From assembly GCA_034336665.1 (NCBI GenBank), contig CM067589.1:4927290-4991289 (forward strand): a stretch of DNA of 64,000 nt, written 5' to 3'. The position numbers and the translations under genes are program-made. Of the stretch, positions 11,101-23,575 are shown one piece after another. The notes beneath the pieces are model-generated. The model did not search any database, was not told the origin of the DNA, and saw nothing but the letters and a program-made list of their open reading frames with translations. The DNA is from Luscinia megarhynchos (taxonomy: Eukaryota; Chordata; Aves; Passeriformes; Turdidae). The stretch's first letter is position 1. Every line of letters begins with the position of its first letter.

Positions 11101-14100
11101 CCCCCGAGCCTCGGCAGCTCCTGGGGCGGGGACACACACCTGGCATAGGCTTCGGTGCTGCTGCTGCCGCCGATCTGGTTGCGGGTCAGGTAGGTGTTGT
11201 GGGAGGAGGAGATGAAGTAGTGGCTCAGGGGCTGGCTCATGTCCTGGTGCACCCTGGTGTGCTCCTGGTTGAAGATGTCACCGGCAGCTGACAGCAGGTA
11301 CATCATGAAGCCATCCAGCATCATCAGGTCCTGCTGCTTGGCTGCGGGACACGGTGGCAGGTGTCACAGAGGCTGGCATGGTGCTGGCAGGGTGGCATCC
11401 TGGGGACTTTCCCCACTTGGAGGTCCCAGCGGTGCCATGTTCACCCCTGACCTGGCACTGGGGCACCCAGGGGACCTGTAACTTCCCTCGAGTGTCCTGC
11501 CTCCATCCTGATGTCACTCGCCCTGCTGGTGCCACATTCACTCTGCATGTGGCATGGTGACACCCACAAGGCATAGAGGTTCCCTGGTCCCACCCTGATG
11601 CCCTCTGTGATCCCAGTGCCATGTCACCCCAGACCTGGCACTGTGGCACCCAGGGGAGGCCCCCTTTGTGTTCCATGTCCCATCTGATGTCCCTCATCCT
11701 CCTAGTGCCACATCTACCTTAAGGGCACTATTGTGACATGGAGGTCCTTCATAAACACCATGGTGTCCCCTGTCCTAGTGCTGTGTTCACCCTGCACCTG
11801 CCATGGTGGGACCTGAGGAAGACAGAAGTCCCTCAGCAGCGTCAGGTTCACCAGAGCTGGCACGAGATGTGGAAGTCCACCTGCTGTCCATCCCCACCTT
11901 CACATCCCCTGTCCCCACAGCATCACATCCTCCAGGGTACCAGCCACGTGTGGGATGGCTGAGTCTGGGAACGGACACCAGGGCAGCAATAGAAACCTTG
12001 GAGGACCCCTTACCCGTTTGGGGGTGATGCACCAGTCAGAGCCCCGTCCCTACGCCCGTGCCACCCCATCACCCACCCCATCACCCACCCAGCCCTACCC
12101 TTCTCGTTGAGCTCGTAGGTGCGGATGATGGCGCGGGCGTGGCTCAGGCTGGAGTCCTCGCCCTGATCCCGCAGGAAATCCTGCAGCTCCTCGGCCGACA
12201 GCACCCGGTCCTCGCCCGAGTAGCGCCCGAAAAGCTCCTCCAGCTCCGGCCGCCGCAGCAGCCGCCGGCAGAACTCCTCCAGCTCCCCGCCCTCCAGCCG
12301 CTCGTTGCCCGAGTGGTCACACTCCTGATGGGACCAGCCCGACCTCAGGGACTGTCCCCTCCCTGTGGGCGCGGCTACAGCCACCCCCTGCCGTGCTCTG
12401 CTGCCCCCGGAGCTGGCAGTGTGCGTGGGATGAGTTTGGGGGGCTCAGATCTGTCCCCTCTGTTCTCCCATCCTGAGCCCTCTGGGATGGAGCAGAGCTC
12501 TGTGCCTCAGTTTCCCTAGGTGAAAAGGGACCTTGGGAGATACCCAGAGGGACAGCTCTCCACAGGGGAGAAATGTCCCACCTTGGGGACACACAGAACA
12601 GCGGCTGGGACAGCTCACCCCACCTCGCCCCTCTCCCCCGTGTGCTCCTGGTGGCACCCAACAGCTGGTGGCAGCGGGTGGTGAAGAGCTTTGGAGGAAG
12701 GCAGAGAAGGAGCCAGCAACGCAGCACGGGTACCTTGAAGAGCTTGGAGGCGTAGACATCGTCCATGTCGATGTTGAGCATCCTCAGCATGCTCTTCACC
12801 TCCCGGAAGGACATCTTGTTGTCCCTGTTCCTGTCTGCCCGCTGCAGGACCCCATGGATCCAGCTGCACCGAGCTAAGGAAACCAGCCGGCGCCACCGCA
12901 GCCACCCACACGCTGTCCCCAAGCCCCCAGAACTCCCCCAAAGGATACTGGTCGAGCTTCTCCATCTGGCTCATGGCCTGCAGCCTCCCCATCAGCTTGG
13001 CGAGCCCCTGCACCCAGTGCCGGGCATCCTCCTCGCCGCGGGCGGCCAGGTCGAGGTTCTTGCGGCGGCCCTTGAAGGCGAGGGTGAAGCAGTGGCGCTC
13101 GGGGAAGGCGGCTCCGTGCTTGCGCAGCCCCTCCGACTGGCGACCCTGGCGCACGGCCTCGATGTGCGCCACCGAGACTGCGGGGACAAAAGCGGAGCGG
13201 GGGCGATGGTCACCCACCCGCCAACACCCGGCAGGACGCCCCGGCTGCTGCGGAACCCCCGGGACGCGGCTCGGCTCCGGCTCAGCCCGCTAATCCCCGG
13301 CCAGACAGAGCCGTGCCGCTGTCCCTGCGGCGATGGGGACGGGGACAGGCAGGGGATGGCAGCGGTGCCAGCCCCAGGCACCCATCCCAGACGGGTGACG
13401 CCGGGGAGGGGGACAGAGTCTGCTGGGATGGCGACAGGACCTTGTGCTGACCGCAGGGGGGTGGGGAAGGGGCGGGGGGCTCTTACAGCTCCGAGTGGGG
13501 TGTACTGGGAGGCACTGGGAAGTGTTGGAGGCTCTGGGAGCCACTGCGTGAAGAGGGCTGGAGTTCAGGTATTGGGTGGGGGTCCATATGCTGGATTGGA
13601 TTTGTATCTCGGGTGAGGGTCTGGATCCCAGGCTCGGGGTGCAGGTCCTGGATTGGGGTCTGGGTGCTGGGTGGGAGTCTGGGTCGTGGACTGGGTCTGG
13701 GTGCCGGGGTTGTCTGGGTCCTGGGTGGGGATCAGGGGTCCAGGTCACAGATGGGGAACCAGGAAGGGATCTGGGTCACAGGTGGGGCTCTGGGTGGGTC
13801 TGGATTGTGGAGTTCCACGTCCCAGGATTTGGTCTGGTTCTCACTGTGGGATTTGGGTCCTGGGCTGGGGTCTGGGTCCTGGGCTGGGGTCTGGAACTCA
13901 GGAAGGGTCTGGGTTCTGAGTGGTGATCCAGGTCTTGGGGGGGAGTCTGGGACCTGGGTTGTGGTTGGGGCCCAAGGTGGGGCTCCAGGTGGAGCTCTGC
14001 ACACTGGGAATAGATCTGGGTGGGGTCTAGGCCCTGGATTAGGGTCTGGGTCCCAGGCAGGGGTCTTGGATTGGGGTCAGGGTCTCACATGGTGTCTGGA

Positions 14101-17100
14101 TTCTGTGTGGGAACCCAGGCTCAAGGTTGTGGACTAGGTCCTGGATTGGGATCGAGGGTCCCACGTGGGGTCTGAGTATGGGTATGCGTCCCTGGTGGGG
14201 TCTAGGGCTGGGGTGGGGCACTGCCGGGTCCTGCCCCTCCCTGCAGCTCGTGGCAGTGCAGGACGTGTCTCGGAGTCCCCCAGGGACAGCCCAGCACTCA
14301 CAGCTCCGCGGGGGGCGGGCGCGCCCGAAGCGTCCCTCGAAGCAGACGGTGACCCCGTCCTCCTGCAGGCGGAACAGCCGCTCCCTGCCGCCCCCCCTGG
14401 CCTTCACCTTCCGCAGCAGCGACCCCCGGAGCATCCTCCGGACATCCTCATCCTCCGTCAGCCCTGCGGGGACAGCCCTGGGCTACCGGGGCTCTGGGGA
14501 CACTGGGGCTCTAAGGGCGAGCTGGGGGATGGGCTGGGAGCGGGGGCTGGTGCACATCTGTGTGCACATCTGCATCCCGTGGGATGGGATGGGACAGACG
14601 GGACAGGACAGACCTGTGGGATGGGATGGGATGGGATGGGATGGGATGGGATGGGATGGGATGGGATGGGATGGGATGGGATGGGATGGGATGGGATGGG
14701 ATGGGATGGGATGGGATGGGATGGGATGGGATGGGATGGGATGGGATGGGATGGGATGGGATGGGATGGGATGGGATGGGATGGGATGGGATGGGCCAGA
14801 CACAATGGACAGAACAGCAGCATGGCATGGAACAGGATGGAGAGATGGGACAGGACAGGTGGAGGGGAGAGGCTGATGGGGTGGGACATGAATGACACAA
14901 TGTGACAAGGCAGATGGGACAAGATGGGACAAGATGGGACAAGATGGGACAAGATGGGACAAGCAGGATTGGACACAAAGGCTTGGGGCAGAATGTACTG
15001 GATGGAACAGAGTGAGCAGGACAAACATGACAGGACAGGACGGGACAGGGCAGGCAGGGACAAGATGGGGCAGATGGAATGGGACAGAGTAGATGGGATG
15101 GGGTGGAACAAACAGGTTGGGATGGGATGGGATGGGATGGGATGGGATGGGATGGGATGGGATGGGATGGGATGGGATGGGATGGGATGGGATGGGATGG
15201 GATGGGATGGGATGGGATGGGATGGGATGGGATGGGATGGGATGGGATGGGATGGGATGGGATGGGATAGAACACCATAGGATAGGGCAGACAGGGCAGG
15301 ATGGGATGTGATGGGACAGATAGGATGGGACAGGAATGGGTTGGAAGGGGACAGGACAAGCAGGAGAGGACAGACAGGGCAAGCCACTGCCCTTGGGCCC
15401 CTTTGGAGCACAGTGTGTCTGTTCAGAGGGGACAGGACACAGCAGTGACACAGCAGTGACACAGCCCAGCTGCTAAATCCCAGCAAAGCTGCCTGGATCC
15501 TGCATGAAGAGTGCCAGGACAGTGCCAGCAGCAGAGCTCAGGCTGGGAACAATGACGGGCTGGAGTCGGGGGAATTGTGGGCCCACGCCTCAGCCAGGAC
15601 TTTTCCATCTATTCACGGAGTGGTTGTTTCCTCCCTTTTTTGTTTTGGCAGCCATTCCTAATGTCCCCAGTGGCCATGTCCTGCTCTGGATGGAGATTCC
15701 ACTCCTGGGCTGGGTAAGGGTGGTTTTGGGGCTCCCAGGGACATCCTGAGCCAGCCATGGCCTTGGGGATGCAGCCACCAGCACCTGCTGCACGGTCACA
15801 TCCTGCCCAAGGTGCAGGATGGAGGGCAGGTATGGACTCATGGCTGCACGAGCATAGGGGATGCAGGGATCTATGGACACAGGGGTACAGGTCCATGGGC
15901 ACGTGGGATGTCAGATCCACGGGCACAGGTGTGTGGATGCAGGGGCACCCGGGTGCATTGTGCACATGGATGCACAGGGACACCTGGGTGCAGGGGTACA
16001 GAGATGCAGGGAGAGAGAGATGCAGGGAGAGAGAGATGCAGGGATACAGAGATGCAGGGATGTGTGGATACACGGATCCACTGATGCAAGGACAGACAAA
16101 CACACAGATGTTCAGGTAGATGCATGCACAGGTGCAGGGATGCATGGACAGATGCTGGGACACGTGGAGTCGCAGGGATGCACTGATACACTGATGCATG
16201 GAGACCTGGGGGCAGCAATGCAGGGGTGCAGGTGCATGATGCACTGCTGCCAGGACACACAGACACGTGTGGATCAGGATGCACAGACAGTCAGACACAC
16301 TGGAGCACACAGGGCTGGGTGCTCCAAGACACAGCCAAGGGGATGCATGGACAGACAGGAGCCAGGAGGCAGGGACAGATGGACACATGGGTGTGTGGAT
16401 ATAGAGGAGCAGGGACAGATGGACACATGGGTGTGTGGATATAGAGGTGCAGGGACAGATGGACACATGGGTGTGTGGATGTAGAGGAGCAGGGACAGAT
16501 GGACACATGGGTGTGTGGATATAGAGGAGCAGGGACAGATGGACACATGGGTGTGTGGATATAGAGGTGCAGGGACAGATGGACACATGGGTGTGTGGAT
16601 GTAGAGGAGCAGGGACAGATGGACACATGGGTGTGTGGATATAGAGGTGCAGGGACAGATGGACACATGGGTGTGTGGATATAGAGGTGCAGGGACAGAT
16701 GGACACATGGGTGTGTGGATATAGAGGTGCAGGGACAGATGGACACATGGGTGTGTGGATATAGAGGAGCAGGGACAGGGGGACACATGGGTGTGTGGAT
16801 ATAGAGGAGCAGGGACAGGGGGACACATGGGTGTGTGGATGTAGAGGTGCAGGGACAGATGGACGCAAGGACACTCAGACACACGGACATGGACACACGG
16901 CCCCTCCAGACCTGGCCCTTCCCACTGCTCCCACTCCAGACCAGCCCGGCCGCTCCCCGGACACATCTTGACCTTGCCAGGCACCCCCTGCCCCTGCCTG
17001 GACTAGTGAACCCCGTGTGCCCACTGTGCCATGGGCAGCACCCCTGGGTGGGGAAACTGAGGCAGGGTCCCACGGAGTGAGACCTGAGCCCTGGGGCTCC

Positions 17101-17530
17101 TGTCACCTGGGGTGTGGCCAAACCCTAACCCCGCTGTCCCAGCTCGGCTGGGGCAATGCACAGCTATTTTGGGGTGGCCTTGGGGACCCCTCCCATCCCG
17201 GGGGTCCCTTCCCTGTTTGGAGGAACCCATACACCGCGAGGATCCTCCCTGCCACGGGCACTCTTCTGTCCCTGGGGTCCCATCTCAGCCATGGGGGCCC
17301 CCACTGTGCCACGGGCACCTATTCGGGTCCCCACTCATTTCGGGGACCCTCCCAGCCACGGAGATTCCTCCCGGACGCCTCTGGCACAGCCCAGACGGAG
17401 TTTCTGCCCGATTCTCCCCGAACTCACCCATTTTCTTCAGGGCTCTCCCGGGCCGGCGGGAGCCACCGGCACCGTCAGACGGGGCGCGGAGCTGCTCGGC
17501 GGCGGGACGCGCCTTCCTGCCGCAGATCAT
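5103..17530 (-). CDS. PLCD3: PLCD3, complete: phospholipase C delta 3
   Basis: Hydrolyses PIP2 to IP3 and diacylglycerol at membranes, calcium dependent. Exons from 5' to 3': 17428-17530, 14302-14463, 12949-13177, 12734-12863, 12099-12324, 11140-11341, 10899-11043, 10210-10362, 9979-10134, 9774-9809, 9116-9275, 8320-8436, 8079-8227, 6790-6925, 5262-5411, 5103-5191. Total 2343 nt gives 780 aa; human PLCD3 is about 789. The start MICGRK fits the family start MLCGR, and LKKMG at the exon 1 end is conserved. Approximate order: PH domain 35-160 ([14 protein letters not shown]), EF hands 165-285 (loops [12 protein letters not shown] and [12 protein letters not shown]), X box 310-455 with catalytic motifs [20 protein letters not shown] and LSLENH, acidic Glu/Asp linker 470-490, Y box 515-630, C2 655-775. 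The gene runs tail-to-tail with NMT1. Exon 10 (36 nt) is the least certain. Confidence 0.96.
5545..6325. repeat. Degenerate minisatellite in a PLCD3 intron
   Basis: Repeated GGGGTCATACTGGGG and GGGCTGTGGTGGGATATACT blocks form irregular units of roughly 45-60 bp, lying between the exons at 5411 and 6790. Open frames here come from the repeat only. Confidence 0.85.
7478..7975. repeat. 47-bp minisatellite, about 10 copies, in a PLCD3 intron
   Basis: The unit contains GTGTCACCCAGCAGAGGTTG followed by GGTGGCACCTGGCTGG, then either GAGCAGGGTGG or ACAGGGGGTGG. The period measured between GTGTCAC at 7554 and 7601 is 47 bp. It lies between the exons at 6925 and 8079. Confidence 0.92.
8530..8960. repeat. 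Low-complexity CCCTGACCC-type tandem repeat
   Basis: Short irregular units such as CCTGACCCCAGACCTTGAC recur through the PLCD3 intron between the exons at 8436 and 9116. Non-coding. Confidence 0.75.
10376..10888. repeat. CACCCAGCA minisatellite in a PLCD3 intron
   Basis: CACCCAGCACC units alternate with CTGGCACCCCATACC and GAACCCTACATCCAG, forming longer composite units. The array fills almost the whole intron between exon 8 (ends 10362) and exon 7 (begins 10899), stopping about 10 bases from the exon 7 donor. Confidence 0.9.
13500..14230. repeat. GGTCTGGGT-type degenerate tandem repeat
   Basis: GGTCTGGGTCCTGGG and related phrases repeat irregularly between PLCD3 exons 3 and 2. It gives long but meaningless open frames on both strands. 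Confidence 0.8.
14617..14794. repeat. (GGGAT)n pentanucleotide microsatellite, first array
   Basis: About 35 uninterrupted copies of GGGAT in PLCD3 intron 1. On the coding strand this is (ATCCC)n. Confidence 0.97.
15118..15269. repeat. (GGGAT)n pentanucleotide microsatellite, second array
   Basis: About 30 uninterrupted copies, 320 bp from the first array. The intervening DNA is a related degenerate GGGACA/GATGGGACAA sequence, so both arrays probably expanded from one precursor. Confidence 0.97.
16371..16862. repeat. 40-bp minisatellite, about 12 copies
   Basis: The unit is AGGGACAGATGGACACATGG followed by GTGTGTGGATATAGAGGAGC. Copies vary at the ATAGAGGA/ATAGAGGT/GTAGAGGA position; copies 1-3 and 4-6 follow the same variant order, suggesting a 120-bp higher-order unit. 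Related degenerate GGGATGCA-type sequence extends upstream from about 15830. PLCD3 intron 1. Confidence 0.93.
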
Positions 17531-17559
17531 GACGCGGGACCCCCGGTACCCCTTACCGC

Positions 17560-17795
17560 CGGTGCTCCCGGTGCTCCCGGTGCTTTTGGTGCCCCGGGCA
17601 GTTGTGCCGCTCCCGGTGCGCCCGGCACTCCCGTGTCTCGGGCAGTTGTGCCGCTCCCGGTGCTCCCGGTGCTCCCGGTGCCCCGGGCAGTTGTGCCGCT
17701 CCCGGTGCTCCCGGTGCTCCGGTGCTTTTGGTGCCCCCGGTGCCCCGGGCAGTTGTGCCACTCCCGGTGCTCCCGGTGCCCCCGGCCGGTGGAAC
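17560..17795. repeat. GC-rich tandem repeat just upstream of the PLCD3 start
   Basis: Copies of GGGCAGTTGTGCCGCTCCCG followed by variable runs of GTGCTCCCG begin about 30 bp upstream of the PLCD3 ATG. In PLCD3 orientation it would lie in the 5' UTR or core promoter. The reading frame stays open upstream of the chosen ATG, so the start rests on family comparison. Confidence 0.8.
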
Positions 17796-18354
17796 CGGGC
17801 TGGGCGGTGGCGGAGCTCGGGGCTGGGGCCGGACCGGGGCTGGGCGGCGGGGCCGTGACCGGGGCGGCCGCGGGGAGGGAGCGGGAGGAGCCACCGCAGC
17901 CCAGAGCTGTTTAACCATTTGTGCCGGCCCGGGGTGGGAGCGAGCGGGGCTGCACGGGACGGGACCGCGCCGGGCTCGTTCTGCACCGGGGCTGCTTCAG
18001 CACCGAGAACGGGCCGCGGTGCCGCGGGCACCCCGCCGTTTGTTCTGTGCCAGGGGCCGGCCCGCCCTGTCCCGGGACAGCCCCGGAGTCCCCAGTGCCC
18101 CCCGGGTCCACCTGCAGCGGGGAGCGGCCTAAGGGATGCGCTGGTCACACCAGGGAACCCCACTCTGCCCGGGGGCCACGGTCAGTGGGGACCCAGGGCA
18201 CCCCCTTTGTCACCACACCTGCCGTGCCAGCCCTGTCCCCAGCTCATGGGCTGGGTGGCACCAGGCGGGTGCTGGGACCTCCAGGTGACCGTCCCCACTG
18301 GTGGGACAGCCAGGGAGGGGCAGCAGCATGAGCTGGGAAGTGCCAGTCCAGAGC

Positions 18355-18442
18355 CCGATGATGATGATGATGATGTGTGTGTCTGTGTATCTGTGATCTG
18401 TGTGTGATGATCTGTGTGATGATCTGTAGTGTGGTGTCTGTG

Positions 18443-18473
<31 letters not shown>

Positions 18474-18529
18474 GATGTGTGTGATGATGATGATGTGATG
18501 ATGATCTGATGATGATGATGATGTATCGG

Positions 18530-18563
<34 letters not shown>

Positions 18564-18611
18564 CTGTATCTGTATCTGTGATGATGATGTATGATGATGC
18601 TTATGTGGTAT

Positions 18612-18652
<41 letters not shown>

Positions 18653-18707
18653 TGATGATGTATCTGATGATGATGTATGATGATGATGTGTGATGATGAT
18701 GATGATG

Positions 18708-18742
<35 letters not shown>

Positions 18743-18801
18743 TGTGATGATGATCTCATGATGATGATGATGATGATGATGTGATGTTATGTGATGTGTA
18801 T

Positions 18802-18835
<34 letters not shown>

Positions 18836-18911
18836 ATGTATGATGATGATGATATTGATGATGATCTGTGTGATATTGATGATGATGATGATGATGATAG
18901 TGATGATCTAC

Positions 18912-18942
<31 letters not shown>

Positions 18943-19599
18943 AGTATTGATGTCTGTGATGATTGATGATGATGTGATGTAGTGATGTCTGTGATGATGA
19001 TGATGTGTATCTGTGATGATGATGTCTGTGATGTCTGTGTGTGATGATCTGATGATGATGTGTCTGTGTGTGTGTGATGTATGATGATGATGATGATGAT
19101 GTGTGTGTGTCTGTGTGTGTGTGTGTCTGTGTGTCTGTGTCTGTGTAGTGTATGTCTGTGTCTGTGTGTCGTGATGTCTGTGTGATGATGTCTGTGTCTG
19201 TGTGTCTGCGTCTGTGTGTGTCTGTGTGTGTCTGTGATGTCTGTGTGTGTGTCGATGATCTGTGATGTGTATGTGATGATGTCTGTGTGTGTGTTACTGT
19301 GTGTGTGTGTGATGATGATGATGATGTGTGTCTGTGTCTGTGTGTGTGTGATGTATGATGATGATGTGTGTCTCTGATGATGTCTGTGTATGTCTGTGTG
19401 TCTGTGTGTCTGTATGCTGATGATGTATGTATGTGTGTGTGTGTGATGTGTGTGTGTGTGTCTCGTGTGTGTGTGTGTGTGTGTGTGTGTCTGTGTGTCT
19501 GTGTGTGTGTCTGTGTGTGTGTGTGTCTGTGTGTGTCTGTGTGTCTGTGTGTGTGTGTGTGTCTCTGTGTGTCTGTGTGTGTGTGTATTGTCTGTGTGA

Positions 19600-19643
<44 letters not shown>

Positions 19644-19810
19644 TGTGTGTGTGTGTCTGTGTCTGTGTGTGTGTGTCTGTCTGTGCGTGTGTGTGTGTGT
19701 GTCTGTGTGTGTGTGTGTGTCTCTGTGTGTCTGTGTGTGTGTGTGTCTGTGTGTCTGTGTGTGTGTGTGTGTGTCTGTGTGTCTGTGTGTGTCTGTGTGT
19801 CTGATGTGTC

Positions 19811-19841
<31 letters not shown>

Positions 19842-19998
19842 TTCTGTGTCTGTGTGTCTGTGTGTCTGTGTCTGTGTCTGTGTGTCTGTGTGTCTGTGTG
19901 TGTGTGTCTGTGTGTGTGTGTCTGTGTCTGTGTGTGTCTGTGTGTCTGTGTGTCTGTGTGTGTGTCTGTGTGTCTGTGTGTCTGTGTCTGTGTCTGTC

Positions 19999-20043
<45 letters not shown>

Positions 20044-20195
20044 CTGTGTCTGTGTGTCTGTGTGTCTGTCTGTGTGTCTGTGTGTCTGTGTCTGTGTGTG
20101 TGTGTCTGTGTGTCTGTGTGTCTGTATGTGTGTGTGTGTGTGTCTGTGTGTGTGTTCTGTGTGTCTGTATGTGTGTCTGTGTGTCTGTGTGTGCA
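18355..20195. repeat. 1.84-kb GAT then TG/CTG-type microsatellite block
   Basis: 18355 to about 19095 is (GAT)n with short TGTG interruptions; about 19095-20195 is (TG)n punctuated by CTGTG. It lies between the divergent PLCD3 and ACBD4 promoters. It produces spurious His/Thr or Cys/Val-rich frames of several hundred codons, which are not genes. Confidence 0.97.
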
Positions 20196-20209
20196 GCCAC
20201 ATACACACA

Positions 20210-20465
20210 GACCCAGAACCTTTAGGGTGGGAAAGACCCCCAGCATCATCGAGTCCAGGCCGTGCCCGACCCGCACCTTGTCCCCAGCCCAGAGACCGAG
20301 TGCCAGGTCCGGCTGTTCTTGGGCACCTCCAGGGGTGGGCACTCCAAACCTCCCTGGGCAGATTCTTCCAAGGCCTGAGCACCCTTTCCATGGGACAATT
20401 CCTCCTGATGTCCAACCTGAGCCTCCCCGGGCACACCTTGAGGCCGTTTCCTCTTGCTCTGCCCC
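20210..20465 (-). mobile_element. CR1 LINE 3'-region fragment
   Basis: Plus-strand phrases CATCATCGAGTCCAGGCCGT, CCTCCCTGGGCAG and TCCTCCTGATGTCCAACCTG are reverse-complement CR1 3' sequence. It begins directly at the end of the TG block. Confidence 0.85.
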
Positions 20466-22015
20466 TGGCTGCTGTTTTTCCCCAGCCACTACTGAGGGTG
20501 GGTGGGGCAGGAAGGGACGGGTGACCGCAGCCTTCTTCCAAAAACCCCGAGTGCCCAGGGGAGCAGGGAGGCCATCCCAGGCCTGGCTGGGCTGTGGGGA
20601 CCCGGAGCTACAGGACAGGAGGAGGAGGTGACTTTCCCCAGTGGCAGGTCTGCAGGGTGAGAGCAGGGCAGCTGGAGCAACATCTGGGCACCTTGCGTGA
20701 TACCTGAGTGTCCTGGGGTGTCATCTGGACACCTAGAGCACCTGGGTACCTTGGAGATATTGGAATATACTGAGAGAACATTGGAGCATCCATGGCAACA
20801 TCTGGGCATCTTGTGTGTCCTGATCAACATCTGGGCACCCAGAGGAACAAATGGGCACTCCTGGAACAATCCCTGGTTATTCCAGAGAAACGTCTGTGCA
20901 TGCAGGGACACATCTGGTCAGCATCTGAGCAGCCTGGGACAGTATTTTAGGGCTGTAGTTCAAGACCTGGGCAACTTCTGCAACATCTGGACAGCTGGGG
21001 ACACATCTGTGCAGTCCCTGGGCTGGATTTGTGGGGGACAAAGCTCTTCCTGAATACTTTGGGGAAGGAGTGACACCAGAGCCACCCCAAAAATGCACCT
21101 GCAACTCACATATCAGGGCTCTGCTCCAAGTTCTCTTCCTCCCATTGAAACTGCATTCCCAGGAATTCGGTAACAGATGCCTCGGCGCTGTGGGATGACC
21201 AGGATAAACACCTCTGGCTGCAAAATCCGCAGCACCAACAAATCCCTGTGCGGTTCCTCCTCTCCCGCGGCGTTGCTATTTTCTCCCGCCCGCCAGCGGG
21301 TTGGAAGGGATCCCATGGAAAGCTGCAGCTCGCATTCCCGGCCGCTTATAGCACAGCACGTGTGCCGTGAATCAGCGCCCGGGATCCGGGGCTGGCTCTG
21401 CCTGCCGCTGTTCCGAGCAGGAATCCTGAGTCAGAGCTTGGAAATGGCCGCAGGTTTAAAAAGCTTTGCTGCTTTTATTTAATATATTTGTTATTTATTT
21501 CGTTTTGTTTATTTATCTTCAATCAGCAAAGGAAATGTTTCCCCGGGCGATGTGGATGAGATGTAGAAGGGTTGGGGGGAAGGTTGGGATTTGGATTTTG
21601 GATTTGGAGGTGGGATTAAGTTTGGAAAACTGGAGTGTGAGGCAAGGATGAAGCCAGCACAGGGATGGTGAAAGCTGCTCTGCCCCAGCCAGGGCTGGAT
21701 CCAGGGGGTCCCCGCAGCACCCCAGAACCTGCCACTCCCAGGGCACCTCGTTCTGCCAGGTCACACACGTCCCCACGTCCCCACAGCTCCCTTCCTTCAA
21801 GGAGCAGAGGGGGAGGGAGCTTCACCTTGGGCGGCTCGGAGACCCCAAATTCTGCCCCTTCCTTACCATCATAATTAATTAAGTTGGGTAATAATTAACA
21901 GCGGATAAAAGTATACAGTGAATAAAAGAACAGCGGATGAAGTTGGATAATAATTAACAACTGCTCTGCCTGACCCAGCTGTCCCCTGTGCGATGGGACC
22001 CTGCTCCTGCCCCAT
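20466..22015. other. PLCD3-ACBD4 intergenic stretch without a gene
   Basis: No splice-supported coding sequence seen. The segment around 21260-21440 is richer in CpG and holds a perfect AP-1 word TGAGTCA at about 21427, so a regulatory element is possible but unproven. Confidence 0.4.
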
Positions 22016-22240
22016 GCCCCAGGGCAGTGTCCCAGTCCCATATTCCAGATCCCAGTGACACTGTCCCAGTGCCATATTCCAGATCCCTGTGCAGTGTCCC
22101 AGTGTCATATTCCAGATCCCAGTGACTCTGTCCCAGTGCCACATTCCAGATCCCAGTGCAGTGTCCCAGTGCCACATTCCAGATCCCAGTGACACTGTCC
22201 CAGTGCAGTATCCAACTCTCCCAGTGCAGTGTCCCAGTCT
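22015..22240. repeat. About 35-bp minisatellite
   Basis: CAGTGCCATATTCCAGATCC followed by CAGTGACACTGTCC recurs about six times with small changes. Confidence 0.85.
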
Positions 22241-22373
22241 CCTGGTCCATTCCCCTGGGATCTTTGCTATGTGGCTCCATTGTGTTGTCCCCATGCCTGG
22301 TGCATTGTCCTGGTGTCACAGTGCATGGCCCCAATGTCCCCATGTGTGACCCCAGAATACTGGAAGATTATCA

Positions 22374-22525
22374 CACAATCCCAGAATGGTTTGGGTTGGA
22401 AGGAACCTTTAACTCCATCCAGTGCCACCCTTGCCATGGGCAGGGACACCTTTCACTGTCCCAGGCTGCTCCAAGCCCCAATTTCCACCTGGCCTGGGAC
22501 ACTGCCAGGGATCCCTGTGCCCGTG
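22374..22525 (-). mobile_element. CR1 LINE 3'-end fragment
   Basis: CAGAATGGTTTGGGTTGGAA, then AGGGACACCTTTCACTGTCC, is reverse-complement CR1 3' end. 5'-truncated. Confidence 0.88.
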
Positions 22526-22789
22526 TCCCAGAGCATCCCTGTGCTCTGGCACTTCCTTCCTGCCTTGTCCTGCTGCACAGCCCAGGTGGCTGAAACCTTC
22601 TGCCACACTAAACACGGTCCCTGGAGCAGTGTCACAGAGCTCTGTCCTCTTACACTGCCCTGGTGCATCAGAGAACTGGCCCAAAGCACTGTCCTGGGCT
22701 GTGTCCCAGTGCTCCACACCCGGGTTCTGGCCTGGGGCACGGCCTCGCATCACCACATCCTGGGGGGTGTCCTTAGGCAGTGTCTCACT

Positions 22790-23310
22790 GTCCCTGTGCC
22801 CTGTCCTGCTGCAGGGTCCCAGGCACTGTCCTGATGGGCTGTCTGGGTGCACCTATCCTGGTGCACAGTTTCCCTGTCCCCATGTCCTGTTTCACTGCCC
22901 TGTGCACTGTCCCTGTTCTGTCTCACATTGTCCCACTGTCCCTGTGCACTCTCATTGTCCTGGCTCACTATCCCTGTGCACTGTCCCACTGTCCTGCTGC
23001 TCCTGTCCCTCTGTCCCTGTCCCTCTGTCCCACAGTGCCAGTCCCACTGTCCCTGTCTTTGTCCTGCTGTCTCTGTCCGACTCTCCCTGTTCCACTGTCC
23101 CTGTCCTATTGTCCCACTGTTTCTATACTGCTGTCCCTGTCCCCCGTCCCTGTCCCTCTGTCCCTGTCCCTCTGTCCCTGTCCCTGCATCGTCTCACTGT
23201 CCCTGTCACTGTTCTGTTGCTCGTCGCCCTGTCCCTGTCCCCGTCCCCGTCCCCTGTCCCCTGTCCCTGTCCCTTGTCCCTCTGTCCCTGTCCCTGTCGC
23301 TCTGTCCCTA

Positions 23311-23343
<33 letters not shown>

Positions 23344-23453
23344 CTGTCGCTGTCCCTGTCCCTGTCCCTGTCCTCTATCCCTGTCCCTGTCCCCTGTCCC
23401 TGTCCGTGTCCCTGTCCTTGTCCCCCTGTCCCTGTCCCTGTCGCCTGTCCTTA

Positions 23454-23484
<31 letters not shown>

Positions 23485-23526
23485 TGTCCCTGTCCCTATC
23501 CCCTGTCCCCTGTCCCTGTCCCTGTT

Positions 23527-23575
<49 letters not shown>

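Noticed and set aside
14127..15486. Met-Gly-Trp-Asp and Ile-Pro-Ser-His repeat proteins
   Set aside because: All three frames on each strand stay open because the GGGAT unit has no stop; they lie within PLCD3 intron 1.
16371..16862. Regular 40-bp repeats resembling a CRISPR array
   Set aside because: There are no unique spacers between repeats; it is a head-to-tail minisatellite in a vertebrate intron.
18756..20631. Very long frames (up to 577 codons) rich in His/Thr or Cys/Val
   Set aside because: They are translations of GAT and TG microsatellites, open on both strands, with no domain content.
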